Notes under the pieces: generated by a model | What the model was told of the DNA's origin: nothing | Databases searched by the model: none | The model's input: the letters and a program-made list of their open reading frames with translations, nothing else | Origin: CAWEWH01 sp963812775 | GTDB taxonomy: Bacteria > Pseudomonadota > Alphaproteobacteria > Rhizobiales > Beijerinckiaceae | Assembly (NCBI GenBank): GCA_963812775.1 | Contig: CAWEWH010000007.1 | Span: 1,116,001-1,180,000, forward strand | Direction: 5' to 3' | DNA length: 64,000 nt | In this document: positions 25,600 to 35,021 of the stretch, piece after piece | How the letters are laid out: each line of letters begins with the position of its first letter | Numbering within the stretch: position 1 is the first letter of the stretch | Translations under genes and position numbers: made by a program

Positions 25600-26851
25600 A
25601 TGGCGGATTCTCAGCGTCACGTGCCTGATCGCCGGCGGCGGCCCGGCCGGCATGATGGCGGGCTTCCTGCTCGCCCGCGCCGGCGTTGACGTCATGGTGC
25701 TCGAGAAGCACGCCGACTTCCTGCGCGACTTTCGCGGCGACACCATCCACCCCTCCACTCTCGACGTGATGCACGACCTCGACCTCCTCGACGAGCTGTT
25801 GACGCTGCCGCACCAGAAAGTCGAGACGCTCTCCGGCAGGGTCGGCGGCGAGCCCTTGCCGCTCGCCGATTTCCGCCACGTGCCGACGCACGCCAAATTC
25901 ATGGTGCTGATGCCGCAATGGGACTTTCTCGATTTCCTGGCGCGGCAGGGAGCGCGCTATCCGAGCTTCCGGCTCATGATGAACACCAAGGCCAAGGCGC
26001 TGATCGAGGCGGACGGCCGCGTCATCGGCGTTCGCGCCAGGACGCCGGACGGACCCATGACGGTGATGGCCGACCTGGTCATCGGCGCCGACGGCCGCCG
26101 CTCCGATCTGCGCGACGCCTCCGGCCTCAAGGTCGAGGATCTCGGCGCGCCCATGGACGTGCTGTGGTTCCGGCTGTCGCGCAAGCCTGGCGATCCCGAC
26201 AATACCGGCGGCTACATCGAGGCGGGCCGCATCTTCGTCATGCTCAATCGCGGCGACTATTGGCAATGTGCCTTCGTCATCGCCAAAGGCTCGCTCGAGA
26301 CGCTCAAGGCCGCCGGCCTGCCCGCCTTGAAGGAGGAGATCGTCGGGCTCGCGCCATTCCTGCACGACCGCGTCGGCGAGATTGCGGCCTGGGAAGACCT
26401 GAAGCTGCTCACCGTCGCGGTCGATCGCCTGACGCGCTGGCATCGGCCGGGCCTGCTGTTCATCGGCGACGCGGCGCACGCCATGTCGCCCATCGGCGGT
26501 GTCGGCATCAACCTCGCCATCCAGGACGCGGTGGCGGCCGCCAACATCCTGGCCGTGCCGCTGCGGCAGAAGGCGGTGACCGACGCGCATCTGGCGGCGG
26601 TGGAAAAGCGCCGGATGTGGCCGACCCGCGTCATTCAATTCATGCAGACGACGGTGCAGAAGCGGCTCATCTCGCGCGTGCTGGCGAGCCGCGGCAAGAT
26701 CACCCCGCCCGGCTTCCTGAAGCTGTTCCAGCGCTACCCGGTCCTGCGGCGCCTCCCCGCCTGGCTGATCGGTGTCGGCGTGCGGCCCGAGCATGTGCGC
26801 TCGCCGCACGTCTTCACGGCGCGTGAGTGCGAGGTGCTTTCGAAGCCCTAG
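25600..26851 (+). CDS. FAD-dependent aromatic-ring-type monooxygenase, N-terminal frameshift
   Basis: PHBH-fold flavoprotein of about 416 residues. The FAD loop CLIAGGGPAGMMAGFLLARA, the DG motif VIGADGRRSDLR and the second FAD motif LLFIGDAAHAMSPIGGVGIN are all present. The loop lacks a start codon in its own frame; ATG 25,600, preceded by GAGGTG, opens the adjacent frame as MADSQ and joins after one inserted base near 25,614. Members hydroxylate aromatic or polyketide-like compounds with NAD(P)H. It follows the CoA-binding gene by 10 nt and converges on the SDR gene, 8 nt away. Confidence 0.82.
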
Positions 26852-26859
26852 TCAGGCGA

Positions 26860-27558
26860 CTACCAAACCTCGCCGAAGGGCCGGACCTCGGTCAGGAACG
26901 ACCAAGCCGATTGCGGCTGGTGCGCGACGTGCCAAACCTCGTCAGCGATCGCTGCCGGCTGGATGAAGAAGCTATCGGGTTTGTCCTTGTACCGCTCGCG
27001 CGCCCACGGGACATCGATGACCGCGTCGATCAGCAGATAGGCGACGTGGACGCCCTTAGGGCCCATCGCACGCGCAATGGACTCCGCAAGGATTCGCTGC
27101 GCAGCCTTGGTAGGTGCAAAGCCCGCAAAGTTGGCGCGGCCGCGCACGGCGGATGTGTTGCCCGTGCAGATCAGTGCACCGCCTTCTCCTGTCGCCATCC
27201 GAGGCGACGCCCAACGCGCCAGGTGGAAAAGTGCCATGACGTTGACCTGAAAGTTTCGTTCTAGGACCTCAGGCGCAACATCGAGGAAGCTGCCGAAGGC
27301 GCCGCCGACCGCGTTGTGGATGACGACCTTTGGCACGCCCGCCTCGGCCTCGATCGCCGCGAGGGTGGCTTGCAGCGCGGCGGGATTGGCAACGTCGCAC
27401 GGCTTTGCAAAGGCATCTGGAAGCTCGCGGTCCAGTTCCGAGAGCCGCGTCTCATTGCGGGCCAGCATGGCGACACGATAGCCGCCGCCATGGAAGCGGC
27501 GAACGAGGGCCGTGCCGGTGCCCGGCCCGACGCCGGTGATGATGGCGAGCGGCTTCAT
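26860..27558 (-). CDS. SDR-family oxidoreductase, atypical active site
   Basis: Short-chain dehydrogenase/reductase of 232 residues. The cofactor loop is TGVGPGTG and the HNAVG motif (usually NNAG) follows. Where the catalytic YxxxK is expected the sequence reads FAPTK, so Tyr is replaced by Phe and classical hydride-transfer chemistry is doubtful; this variant is known in some SDR subfamilies. The ATG overlaps the stop of the isomerase gene (ATGA). It is the last gene of a hydratase - isomerase - SDR minus-strand operon facing the TetR gene. Confidence 0.87.
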   Translation of the reverse strand: MKPLAIITGVGPGTGTALVRRFHGGGYRVAMLARNETRLSELDRELPDAFAKPCDVANPAALQATLAAIEAEAGVPKVVIHNAVGGAFGSFLDVAPEVLERNFQVNVMALFHLARWASPRMATGEGGALICTGNTSAVRGRANFAGFAPTKAAQRILAESIARAMGPKGVHVAYLLIDAVIDVPWARERYKDKPDSFFIQPAAIADEVWHVAHQPQSAWSFLTEVRPFGEVW

Positions 27559-28142
27559 GCGGCCGCCTTCGCCAGGCTGGCGCGCACAAATTCGAGTCGG
27601 TCGTTGCCGAAGAACATCTGCTCGCCCACGAAGAAGGTGGGTGCGCCGAACAAGCCGCGCGCCACGGCGGCGGTCGTGGCCTCGTCGAGGGCGCGATCGG
27701 TGTCCGGCGCATCGATGAGCGGCTTGACCGCGCCGGCATCGACGCCGGCATCTGCCAGCACCTTGGCGATCTCATCCGCCGAGCGCAGCGGCTGCGGCGT
27801 GCCCCAATTGGCCTTGAAGATCGCCGCCGTCGCCGCGGCCATCGCACCAACCTTGCCGGCCGCCAGCGTCGCCCGGAGCAGCCGGCGGCCATCGGTTTCG
27901 CCGGCGAGCGGGTTGCGCTGGAAGGGAACGCCGTAGCGCGCCGCCCACCGTCCCAGATCCTCGCGGAGGTAGCGGCTCTTCGGCTTGCAGAGGACGCTCG
28001 TCGGCACGTTCTCGACCTGCTTCATGAGACTGAGGATGTCGAACGGGTGGTACGTCACGGCCGCGCCCAGCCGCTCGAGCTGCGAATGCGCCAGGTAGCT
28101 GTAGGGGCTGCGGTAATCGAAATAGAAATCGAGTGCTTTCAT
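27555..28142 (-). CDS. DsbA-fold 2-hydroxychromene-2-carboxylate isomerase-like protein
   Basis: Thioredoxin-fold kappa-class protein of 195 residues. It starts MKALDFYFDYRSPYSYLAHS, the family N-terminus with Ser at the glutathione-activating site instead of a CxxC pair, and ends GAPTFFVGEQMFFGNDRLEF. Such enzymes catalyse glutathione-dependent isomerisation in naphthalene-type degradation. GGAGG lies 8 nt before the ATG at 28,142; the frame extends further but without family similarity. It overlaps the SDR gene by 4 nt. Confidence 0.88.
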   Translation of the reverse strand: MKALDFYFDYRSPYSYLAHSQLERLGAAVTYHPFDILSLMKQVENVPTSVLCKPKSRYLREDLGRWAARYGVPFQRNPLAGETDGRRLLRATLAAGKVGAMAAATAAIFKANWGTPQPLRSADEIAKVLADAGVDAGAVKPLIDAPDTDRALDEATTAAVARGLFGAPTFFVGEQMFFGNDRLEFVRASLAKAAA

Positions 28143-28275
28143 CACATCACCTCCCTCAATCACCTTTCGTCGCATTGGCCGGTGCAAGACACGCTCAATA
28201 TTCAACCCGCAAAGCAGGTGTAGAAGGGCGTCCCATCCTCCTGGTTGACCTTCCCAGCGTCTGAGAGCGACACCG

Positions 28276-29065
28276 TCAGGCGCCTGTGAAGCGGGCCTCG
28301 CGCCGATCGACGAAAGACTTGATGCCTTCCGCAGCATCGGCAGTATTCAGCACGCGCTCGCGGATGCGAGGCACGAAGGCGATCGCCGCTTCCTCACCCG
28401 CCTCAGTGAAGGCGCGCGCGGCCTCCTTGGTGACCTGGATTCCGAGTGGCGCGTTGCGGGCAATGATCCGCGCGATCTCCATGGCGCGGTCGATCTGCCG
28501 GCCCGCCGGAACGACCTCCTGCACCAAGCCGATGCGATAAGCCTCCTGAGCGGAAAACTCATCGCACTGCATCAGGTGATACATGGCGTTCCCCCAGCCG
28601 GCGCGGCCGATGTAACGGAAATGCGCACCGCCCAGCGGCGCGATGCCGCGCTTTGCCTCCATCTGACAAAAGCGGCAACCATCGGCGGCAACGACGATGT
28701 CGCCTGCCAGCATCATCTCGATGCCAACAGTGAAGACGATGCCCTGCACGGCGGTGACGACGGGCTTGCGGCACCGGTTTGCGAGGCCAAACGGGTCAAT
28801 ATTGCCCTCGGGCCGCGGCGTGCGCGTGGCGTTCGGCCCAAAGAACTTCGGCATATCAAGCCCGGCGGTGAAATTGTCGCCCTCCGCACAAAGAACGCCG
28901 ACCCAAAGATCGGCGTCGCGATCGAGCAGCGTGAAAGCATCCGACAGCTGCTCCATCATCTCGGGGCTGAAGGCATTCTTCTTGGCCGGGTTATTGATGA
29001 CGATTCTTCAGTATGCGGTCGTGGCGTTCATGCTCGACACGCCCCTCCATCGCCGCGCTCGACAT
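28276..29065 (-). CDS. Enoyl-CoA hydratase/isomerase family protein, N-terminal frameshift
   Basis: Crotonase-fold protein of about 262 residues. The core (EGDNFTAGLDMPKFF, AVQGIVFTVGIEMMLAGDIV, PLGGAHFRYIGRAGWGN) is intact from 28,959. Upstream in the same frame RIVINNPAKKNAFSPE continues the homology but meets a TGA at 29,008-29,010. The true N-terminus is MSSAAMEGRVEHERHDRIL in the adjacent frame, starting at ATG 29,065 with GGAGG just before it; one inserted A near 29,006 separates the two. First gene of the operon controlled by the divergent TetR. Substrate unknown. Confidence 0.82.
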
Positions 29066-29176
29066 CCGCTCCTCCCCCGCTTCCCCGCCCCTGCTGCGGC
29101 AGCGCGCTGCAGAAGGCTGCGCCGGCCATCTTGCGGCGAGTACGCCAATTCTGCATGATGCTCGTCATCCAGATAA

Positions 29177-29190
29177 ATGACGTATATCAT
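29177..29190. promoter_or_regulatory. Candidate TetR operator
   Basis: ATGA-N6-TCAT within the AT-rich stretch AAATGACGTATATCATCC, 37 nt before the TetR start and about 110 nt before the divergent hydratase start. The location and half-site symmetry suit autoregulation and control of the minus-strand operon. Confidence 0.45.
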
Positions 29191-29226
29191 CCAGAGCGTC
29201 AAGAGCGACTCGGCGAAGGCAGGGCC

Positions 29227-29803
29227 ATGGGCCATTCACAGGCGGAAAAGGCGCGGAACCGCGAGCGGATTTTGAGAGAAGCCGCGGCGCAGATCAGGGA
29301 GAGCGGGCTGGAGTCAATCAGCGTCGCCGGGCTGATGCACCGCGCAAATCTCACGCACGGAGGCTTCTACGGCCACTTCGCCTCCCGATCCGATCTGCTC
29401 GCCGAGGCACTCAAGCGAGCCCTCGTGGAGGGCGAGGCCGCCGCGCGCGCGTCGCTTGAACCCGACAAGCCGCGCACTTTCTCGGCAATGCTGCTGAACT
29501 ATTTGAGCCGAACGCACCGTGACGCCCGCAAGACGGGTTGCGCCATTCCGGCGCTCGCGTCCGAACGTCGGCCGAGCGGACAAGCGCTCCCGCACCATCA
29601 TGGGAGAACACGTGGAGAGCTATATCGCGCGTGTGGCGAGCGCCCTCGACCAGGAGGACGACAGCAAGGCCATCGTCGCGGTGAGCGCCATGGTCGGCGC
29701 CCTGGCGCTGGCGCGGGTGATGACGGATCCGAGGCGCTCCGATGCCATTCTGCGGGTCATGCGGGATCACCTGATCGCACTGGCGGACGAGGGCCGGGTT
29801 TAA
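29227..29803 (+). CDS. TetR/AcrR family transcriptional regulator, one frameshift
   Basis: Repressor-type regulator of about 191 residues. The N-terminal helix-turn-helix is clear: RERILREAAAQIRESGLESI, then VAGLMHRANLTHGGFYGHFA. After KTGCAIPALAS the frame breaks near 29,564; the C-terminal ligand domain (GRADKRSRTIMGEHVESYIA, ALALARVMTDPRRSDAILR) resumes in the next frame and ends at 29,803. An extra A in CCGAACG explains the break. It presumably senses a metabolite of the divergent hydratase-isomerase-SDR operon. Confidence 0.83.
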
Positions 29804-29940
29804 AAGGCCGTCGTTTCGTCGTCAGGCGCGGGGGAGCCATGGCATCGTCCGACCAAGGCGCCGCGGGCCCCCGGGGCCCTAAGGTTTGACGCCCTCCCCT
29901 GGCGCCCCTAAAGCAACCCGTCCCTGTTGAGGAGCAGCTG

Positions 29941-31224
29941 ATGGCCGACCGTGAGCCTGGTTTCAACACCCTTGCCATCCATGCCGGCGCGCAGCCCGAT
30001 CCGGCCACCGGCGCGCGCGCCACGCCGATCTACCAGACCACGTCCTTCGTGTTCGACGATGTCGACCACGCCGCTTCGCTGTTCGGCCTGCAGGCTTTCG
30101 GCAACATCTACACCCGCATCGGCAACCCGACCAACGCGGTGCTCGAGGAGCGCGTCGCGGCGCTCGAAGGTGGCACTGGCGCGCTCGCCGTGGCATCCGG
30201 CCACGCCGCCGAGTTCCTGGTCATGCACGCGCTGTTGCAGCCGGGCGACGAGTTCATCGCCGCGCGCAAGCTCTATGGCGGCTCCATCAACCAGTTCAAT
30301 CACTCCTACAAGAACTTCAACTGGAACGTCGTCTGGGCGGAGACCGACGACCCGTCGAACTTCGAGCGAGCCCTGTCGCCCCGCACCAAGGCGATCTTCG
30401 TCGAGTCCATCGCCAATCCGGGCGGCGTCATCGTCGACATCGAGGCCATCGCCAAGGTGGCCAAGAAGGCCAACGTGCCGCTCATCGTCGACAACACCAT
30501 GGCCACCCCCTATCTGTGGCGGCCCTTCGAGCACGGCGCCGACATCATCGTGCATTCGGCCACCAAGTTCCTGGGCGGCCATGGCAACTCCATCGGCGGC
30601 GTCATCGTTGACGGCGGCAAGTTCAATTGGATTGGCGACGACCGCTATCCGATGCTGTCGAAGCCGCGCCCGGAATATGGCGGCATGGTGCTGGGCGAGA
30701 CCTTCGGCAATTTCGCCTTCGCCATCGCCACCCGCGTGCTCGGCCTGCGCGACATGGGCCCGGCTTTGTCGCCTTTCAACGCCTTCCTGATCCTCACCGG
30801 CATCGAGACTCTGCCGCTCAGGATGCAGCGCCAGTCGGACTCGACCCTGACGGTGGCGCGGCATCTGGAGACGCACAAAGCCATTTCATGGGTGAGCTAT
30901 CCTGGGCTGCCGTCGGACAAGTACCATGCACTCGCCAAGAGATACGTGCCCAAGGGCGCCGGCGCGGTCTTCACCTTCGGCCTCAAGGGCGGCTACGACG
31001 CCGGCATCAAGCTGGTATCGAATCTGCAGCTCTTCTCCCACCTCGCCAATATCGGCGACACCCGCTCCCTCGTCATCCATCCCGCCTCGACCACGCACCG
31101 CCAGCTCACCGACGAGCAGCGGACGCAGGCCGGCGCGGGCTCGGAAGTGGTGCGCCTGTCGATCGGCCTCGAGGATCCCGAAGATCTCATCGCCGACCTC
31201 GACCAGGCGCTGGCTGAGACTTGA
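29941..31224 (+). CDS. metY: O-acetylhomoserine aminocarboxypropyltransferase (sulfhydrylase)
   Basis: PLP enzyme of the Cys/Met metabolism family, 427 residues, forming homocysteine from O-acetylhomoserine and sulfide. N-terminal FNTLAIHAGAQPDPATGARA and ATPIYQTTSFVFDD are typical of MetY. The cofactor lysine lies in HSATKFLGGHGNSIGG, with the phosphate-site YTRIGNPT and the DNTMATPYL aspartate. GAGGAG lies 9 nt before the ATG. I looked for a SAM-II riboswitch in the 137 nt upstream and do not see one. It is followed by a palindromic repeat. Confidence 0.93.
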   Translation: MADREPGFNTLAIHAGAQPDPATGARATPIYQTTSFVFDDVDHAASLFGLQAFGNIYTRIGNPTNAVLEERVAALEGGTGALAVASGHAAEFLVMHALLQPGDEFIAARKLYGGSINQFNHSYKNFNWNVVWAETDDPSNFERALSPRTKAIFVESIANPGGVIVDIEAIAKVAKKANVPLIVDNTMATPYLWRPFEHGADIIVHSATKFLGGHGNSIGGVIVDGGKFNWIGDDRYPMLSKPRPEYGGMVLGETFGNFAFAIATRVLGLRDMGPALSPFNAFLILTGIETLPLRMQRQSDSTLTVARHLETHKAISWVSYPGLPSDKYHALAKRYVPKGAGAVFTFGLKGGYDAGIKLVSNLQLFSHLANIGDTRSLVIHPASTTHRQLTDEQRTQAGAGSEVVRLSIGLEDPEDLIADLDQALAET

Positions 31225-31276
31225 GCGTGATGCGATTGAGAAGCAAGCACTGGCGCGCTCTAGATCCTCTGATTTT

Positions 31277-31325
31277 GTGCATGAATTTTGTCCGAAAACC
31301 GCGCACACCTTTCGGGATCATGCAC
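31277..31325. repeat. Palindromic intergenic repeat after metY
   Basis: Arms GTGCATGA (31,277-31,284) and TCATGCAC (31,318-31,325) with inner CCGAAA/TTTCGG. It shares the CATGA...CCGAAAA...TTTCGGGATCATGC layout with 20,954-21,000, so the two are one repeat family. Confidence 0.78.
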
Positions 31326-31435
31326 TAGCGCTTCCGCTCGCCACAAAGTTGCCGGCGGCACACCATCGGGCCGCCGCGCGTTTGTCGTATGAAAAGCGGG
31401 AGCGCGGGGCGCCCAGAATGATAGGAGACGACACG

Positions 31436-31858
31436 ATGCGCGTCATGGTTATCGTCAAGGCCACGAAGGACAGTGAAGCGGGCATGATGCCCACGACCGA
31501 GATGTTCGAGGCCATGGGCAAGTACAACGAGGAACTGGTCAAGGCCGGGATCATGCTGGCCGGCGATGGCCTGCATCCGTCATCCAAGGGCAAGCGCGTG
31601 GCCTTCGACGGCGCCAAGCGCACCGTCAAGGACGGACCCTTCGCGGCGACGAGCGAGCTGATCGCCGGCTTCTGGATCTGGCAAGTCAAGGACATTGCCG
31701 AGGCCGTTGAGTGGGTGAAGCGCTGCCCCAATCCGATGCCCGGCCCGAGCGAGATCGAGATTCGGCCGTTCTATGAGGCTGCGGATTTCGGCGACGCCTT
31801 GACGCCCGAACTCGTCGAGCAGGAGAACCGCTTGCGCCAAAAGATCGCCGGCCGTTAG
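31436..31858 (+). CDS. YCII-related (DGPF domain) protein
   Basis: Ferredoxin-like-fold protein of 140 residues with the family hallmark DGPFAATSELIAGFW and the opening MRVMVIVKATKDSEAG. Members are often encoded near ECF sigma factors; none is adjacent here. Biochemical role is unknown. GGAG lies 8 nt before the ATG. It converges on the carboxyltransferase gene 51 nt downstream. Confidence 0.87.
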   Translation: MRVMVIVKATKDSEAGMMPTTEMFEAMGKYNEELVKAGIMLAGDGLHPSSKGKRVAFDGAKRTVKDGPFAATSELIAGFWIWQVKDIAEAVEWVKRCPNPMPGPSEIEIRPFYEAADFGDALTPELVEQENRLRQKIAGR

Positions 31859-31909
31859 GCGGCCGCATCGCGGGCGACAGAAGAGACCCAAGGCCGCAGA
31901 CAAGATCGC

Positions 31910-33487
31910 TCAGATCGGGGCGATCGAGCGGAATTTCGGAGGATGGTCGTTGTCGCGGCGTGGCGGCGTCTGCGCCAGGATGTCGATCAGCCGCGCGCGC
32001 GTGCTGCGCGGATCGATGACATCGTCGACACCGAAGCCTTCGGCCGCCTTGACCGCAACCGTCTCGGCGCGCGTCGCGGCGATCATCTCCTGGCGCCGCG
32101 CTGTCGGGTCGGGCGCCTTCAGATACTCCTTGCGGAACGCCACGTCGATGGCGCCCTCGATTGACATGGCGCAGATCTGCGCCGACGGCCACGCGAAGCA
32201 GGCATCGGCGTCAAACGAGCGGCCGCCGGCCATGGCGAGATAGCCGAGGCCGAAGCCCTTGCGCACGATGATCGAGATGCGCGGGACAGTCGCATGACCC
32301 CATTCATGGAGGAGCTTGGCGCTGCGACGTCCGAGCGTCGTTCGTTCTGCCGGCGAGCCGATGAGGAAGCCCGGCACGTCAATGAGCGAGATCAGCGGCA
32401 ACCCGAAGGCGTCGCAGAGCGCGATGAAATGCGCTCCCTTGTCACACGTATTGGCGTCGAGGATGCCGCCGACGCGCAGCGGCTGGTTGGCGATGAAGCC
32501 GACGGGGCGACCAGCGAGCCGCGCGAAGCTCGTAAGGATGTTGCCGGCAAAGGTCGGCTTCAGCTCGAATACACTGCCGTCGTCCGCAATGGCTGCGATG
32601 ATCTTGCGCATGTCGTAGGAGCGCCGCAACGATGCGGGGAGAATGTCGAGGAGCGCTCGGTCGGCGCCCTCAGGCGCATCGGCGACGGTGTCGAGCGGCA
32701 GCGGCGCGCGCGCATTGCCGGGAAGAAATGAGAGAAAGCGCCGCGCCGCAGCGAAGGCCTCGTGCTCGCTTGCGACGCCGAGGTCCGCCAGCCCTTGCTT
32801 GTCGACTTGCATTGGCGCGCCGCCGAGCCCCTCGGTGTCGATCTCCTCGCCTGTGCCTGCCTTGACGAGCGCGGGTCCGGCAAGCCCCATCGAGGAAAGG
32901 CCGCGGACCATCACGACGAACTCGGCGAGGCCCGCATAGTTCGTCGGCGCCGCAAAGCCGGCGCCGAGGACGAGCGCGACCATCGGGATCCAGCCGGACG
33001 CGCGGGCCATGTCGTGGAACATGGAGTTGGCATTGGCGAAATACCGTGAGTTCTGACCGTCCTGGATGCGATGGCCGCCGCCGTCCAAAAGCATGACGAG
33101 CGGCATGCCGCGACGAATGGCGATCTTGAGAATGCGCTGGGTCTTGACGCTGCCGAGCCTGCCGACGCTGCCGCCGAAGACGCTGAAGTCCTGGGACATG
33201 ACAGCGACCGGCCGACCGTCGATGCGCGCCGTGCCGATCACCACGCCATCGGCCGGAGCGCGCTCGCGCGCCAGCCCGCCACCAGGGACGGTCTCGACAG
33301 CCACGAGCCCGCCGATCTCCGCAAAGCTGCCGCGATCGACGAGCTCCTCGATGCGCTGTCGTGCACTGAGCCGCCCGCGCTCGTTCAGGCGCTGCATAAC
33401 ATCCGCCCGCGCGGCGTCGAAGATCTTTGCGCGCTCCGTTTCGACAGTGGCAAGCAGATCGCGCAGCGAAGGGTCGGCACCGCTCAT
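31910..33487 (-). CDS. Acyl-CoA carboxylase carboxyltransferase subunit
   Basis: Biotin-dependent carboxyltransferase of about 525 residues (propionyl-/methylcrotonyl-CoA carboxylase beta type). Two crotonase-like halves are visible: the N-half with ARQRIEELVDRGSFAEIGG and PLVMLLDGGGHRIQDG, the C-half with RLAGRPVGFIANQPLRVGG, DVPGFLIGSPAE and MAGGRSFDADACFAWPSAQI. ATG 33,487 has GGAG 6 nt upstream, better placed than the ATG at 33,499. No biotin carboxylase or biotin carrier gene is nearby, so partners lie elsewhere. A long-substrate or non-canonical acyl-CoA is possible. Confidence 0.88.
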   Translation of the reverse strand: MSGADPSLRDLLATVETERAKIFDAARADVMQRLNERGRLSARQRIEELVDRGSFAEIGGLVAVETVPGGGLARERAPADGVVIGTARIDGRPVAVMSQDFSVFGGSVGRLGSVKTQRILKIAIRRGMPLVMLLDGGGHRIQDGQNSRYFANANSMFHDMARASGWIPMVALVLGAGFAAPTNYAGLAEFVVMVRGLSSMGLAGPALVKAGTGEEIDTEGLGGAPMQVDKQGLADLGVASEHEAFAAARRFLSFLPGNARAPLPLDTVADAPEGADRALLDILPASLRRSYDMRKIIAAIADDGSVFELKPTFAGNILTSFARLAGRPVGFIANQPLRVGGILDANTCDKGAHFIALCDAFGLPLISLIDVPGFLIGSPAERTTLGRRSAKLLHEWGHATVPRISIIVRKGFGLGYLAMAGGRSFDADACFAWPSAQICAMSIEGAIDVAFRKEYLKAPDPTARRQEMIAATRAETVAVKAAEGFGVDDVIDPRSTRARLIDILAQTPPRRDNDHPPKFRSIAPI

Positions 33488-33538
33488 CGTCGTCTCCATC
33501 GTTGCATCACGGAATGGATCGTGGACTGGTCAGTGACG

Positions 33539-34834
33539 TCATTCCTTCGGACCACGCGCATCGGAATTGTCCACCGCGCGGGACTGTCGCGCCTCCCGCG
33601 AATGGCTGTCGTCCGTCGCGCGCCACAGGGGCAGCGTCAAGAGCAAGGCGAGAAGGCCTTCGACGCCGATGATGACGATGGCGAGCTTGGCGCCCAAGGC
33701 CTCGGCCAGCAGGCCGATCTGCAGGAAGCCGATCGGCCCGACGCCGATGCAAACCGACAACAGCCCCAGCATCCGGGCTCGCATCGCGGGCACGACGGAA
33801 CGATAGATGAGCGTGGATTGCATGACGGCAAAAAATGCGCTGCTCACTCCCGCCGCGAGCAGAAACGCGCCGGCGAGAGCCGGCTGTGACATGAGTGCAA
33901 AGCCAATCAGCAGCAACTGGAAGATCGCAACCGAGCCGACATAAAGGGCGTGGTAGTGGGCCGGCCGCGCGAAGAAGATCACCGACACGGCGCCGATCAT
34001 CGCGCCGAGACCGTCCATGCTCGAGAGCACGCCGACGCCTTCGGGGCCGAGCCGCAGGTCGTCCTTGCCGATGACAGGGATGAGACTGTAGAACGGCCAA
34101 CCGCAGATATTGAAGATGGCCGTCACCGCATAGAAGCCGGAGAGGCGACGGCTGGCGCGCACTTCGCGCAGGCTCTCGCCGATGCGGCCCAGCATCGACA
34201 CGGCCGCGACCGGCGCCACCTGGTTGCGATAGCGCAGACCGAACACCGCACCGATGGCGACCAGATAGAGGACAACGCTCAAAACGAAGACCGCCTGGAT
34301 GCCGGCGGTGGCGAGCAGCACGCCGCCGAGAACGGGTCCCAACATGCGGCTCGCATTGCTGGCGCCGGCGTCCAGCGCCATGGCGGTCGCCATGCGCTCG
34401 ACGCCGACGATTTCGCCGATCATGATCCGGCGTAGCGACATGTCCGTCGCCCAGACCGCCCCGTTGATGAAGCAAGACACGGCGAGATGCCAAATTTCGA
34501 GCCGGCCCGCGAGCGACAGCGCCGCCATCGCGGCCGAGGTCACGAGCGTCAGCAGGAGAACGACAATCAGCGCCAGCCTGCGGTCGACCCAGTCGGTGGC
34601 AGCGCCCGCAAAGGCGCCAAACAGCGCCATCGGCAGGATGCGCAGCAACGTCAGCATGGTGACGATGAAGGCAGAGCCGGTGACCTGGTAGGCGTAGATG
34701 CCCACCACGAGAAGCTCGATCCAGCGCACCGCGAACATCACGAGGCCGACGAGCCACAGCCGCCAGAAGTCGGCCTGTGGCGGCAGTCGCGAGTGTCGGT
34801 CGGGTGGACTCTGTCTTGTGTCGTTCTCGGTCAC
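33539..34834 (-). CDS. MFS transporter, GTG start
   Basis: Major facilitator of 431 residues with about 12 membrane helices, most like the EntS/DHA3 exporters. The motif-A-like loop GAFAGAATDWVDRRLALIV lies after helix 2, and a long polar loop splits the two six-helix halves. The start is GTG at 34,834 with AGGAAC just before it. It is downstream of nothing on its strand and divergent from the luciferase-like gene across 187 bases. Substrate unknown; export of a small metabolite is likeliest. Confidence 0.85.
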   Translation of the reverse strand: MTENDTRQSPPDRHSRLPPQADFWRLWLVGLVMFAVRWIELLVVGIYAYQVTGSAFIVTMLTLLRILPMALFGAFAGAATDWVDRRLALIVVLLLTLVTSAAMAALSLAGRLEIWHLAVSCFINGAVWATDMSLRRIMIGEIVGVERMATAMALDAGASNASRMLGPVLGGVLLATAGIQAVFVLSVVLYLVAIGAVFGLRYRNQVAPVAAVSMLGRIGESLREVRASRRLSGFYAVTAIFNICGWPFYSLIPVIGKDDLRLGPEGVGVLSSMDGLGAMIGAVSVIFFARPAHYHALYVGSVAIFQLLLIGFALMSQPALAGAFLLAAGVSSAFFAVMQSTLIYRSVVPAMRARMLGLLSVCIGVGPIGFLQIGLLAEALGAKLAIVIIGVEGLLALLLTLPLWRATDDSHSREARQSRAVDNSDARGPKE

Positions 34835-35021
34835 GTTCCTCAGTCTTGTCTCCGCCCCTCATGCGCCAGTCGCCCTGCTTAGCAGCCTTGAACAGAGCGC
34901 GGGTAGAGGCGAGACCGCGGGGCTTCTGCTTGACAATGCTCCTTTCGGACGGAACGGCCACGATATAGCCTTCAGACGTGGAGACTGTTGGGGGCGAGAA
35001 ACGAAATCAGGAGGACACGCC

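Noticed and set aside
29804..29940. Searched for a SAM-II or SAM/SAH riboswitch upstream of metY.
   Set aside because: No recognisable pseudoknot core; only generic GC-rich pairing.
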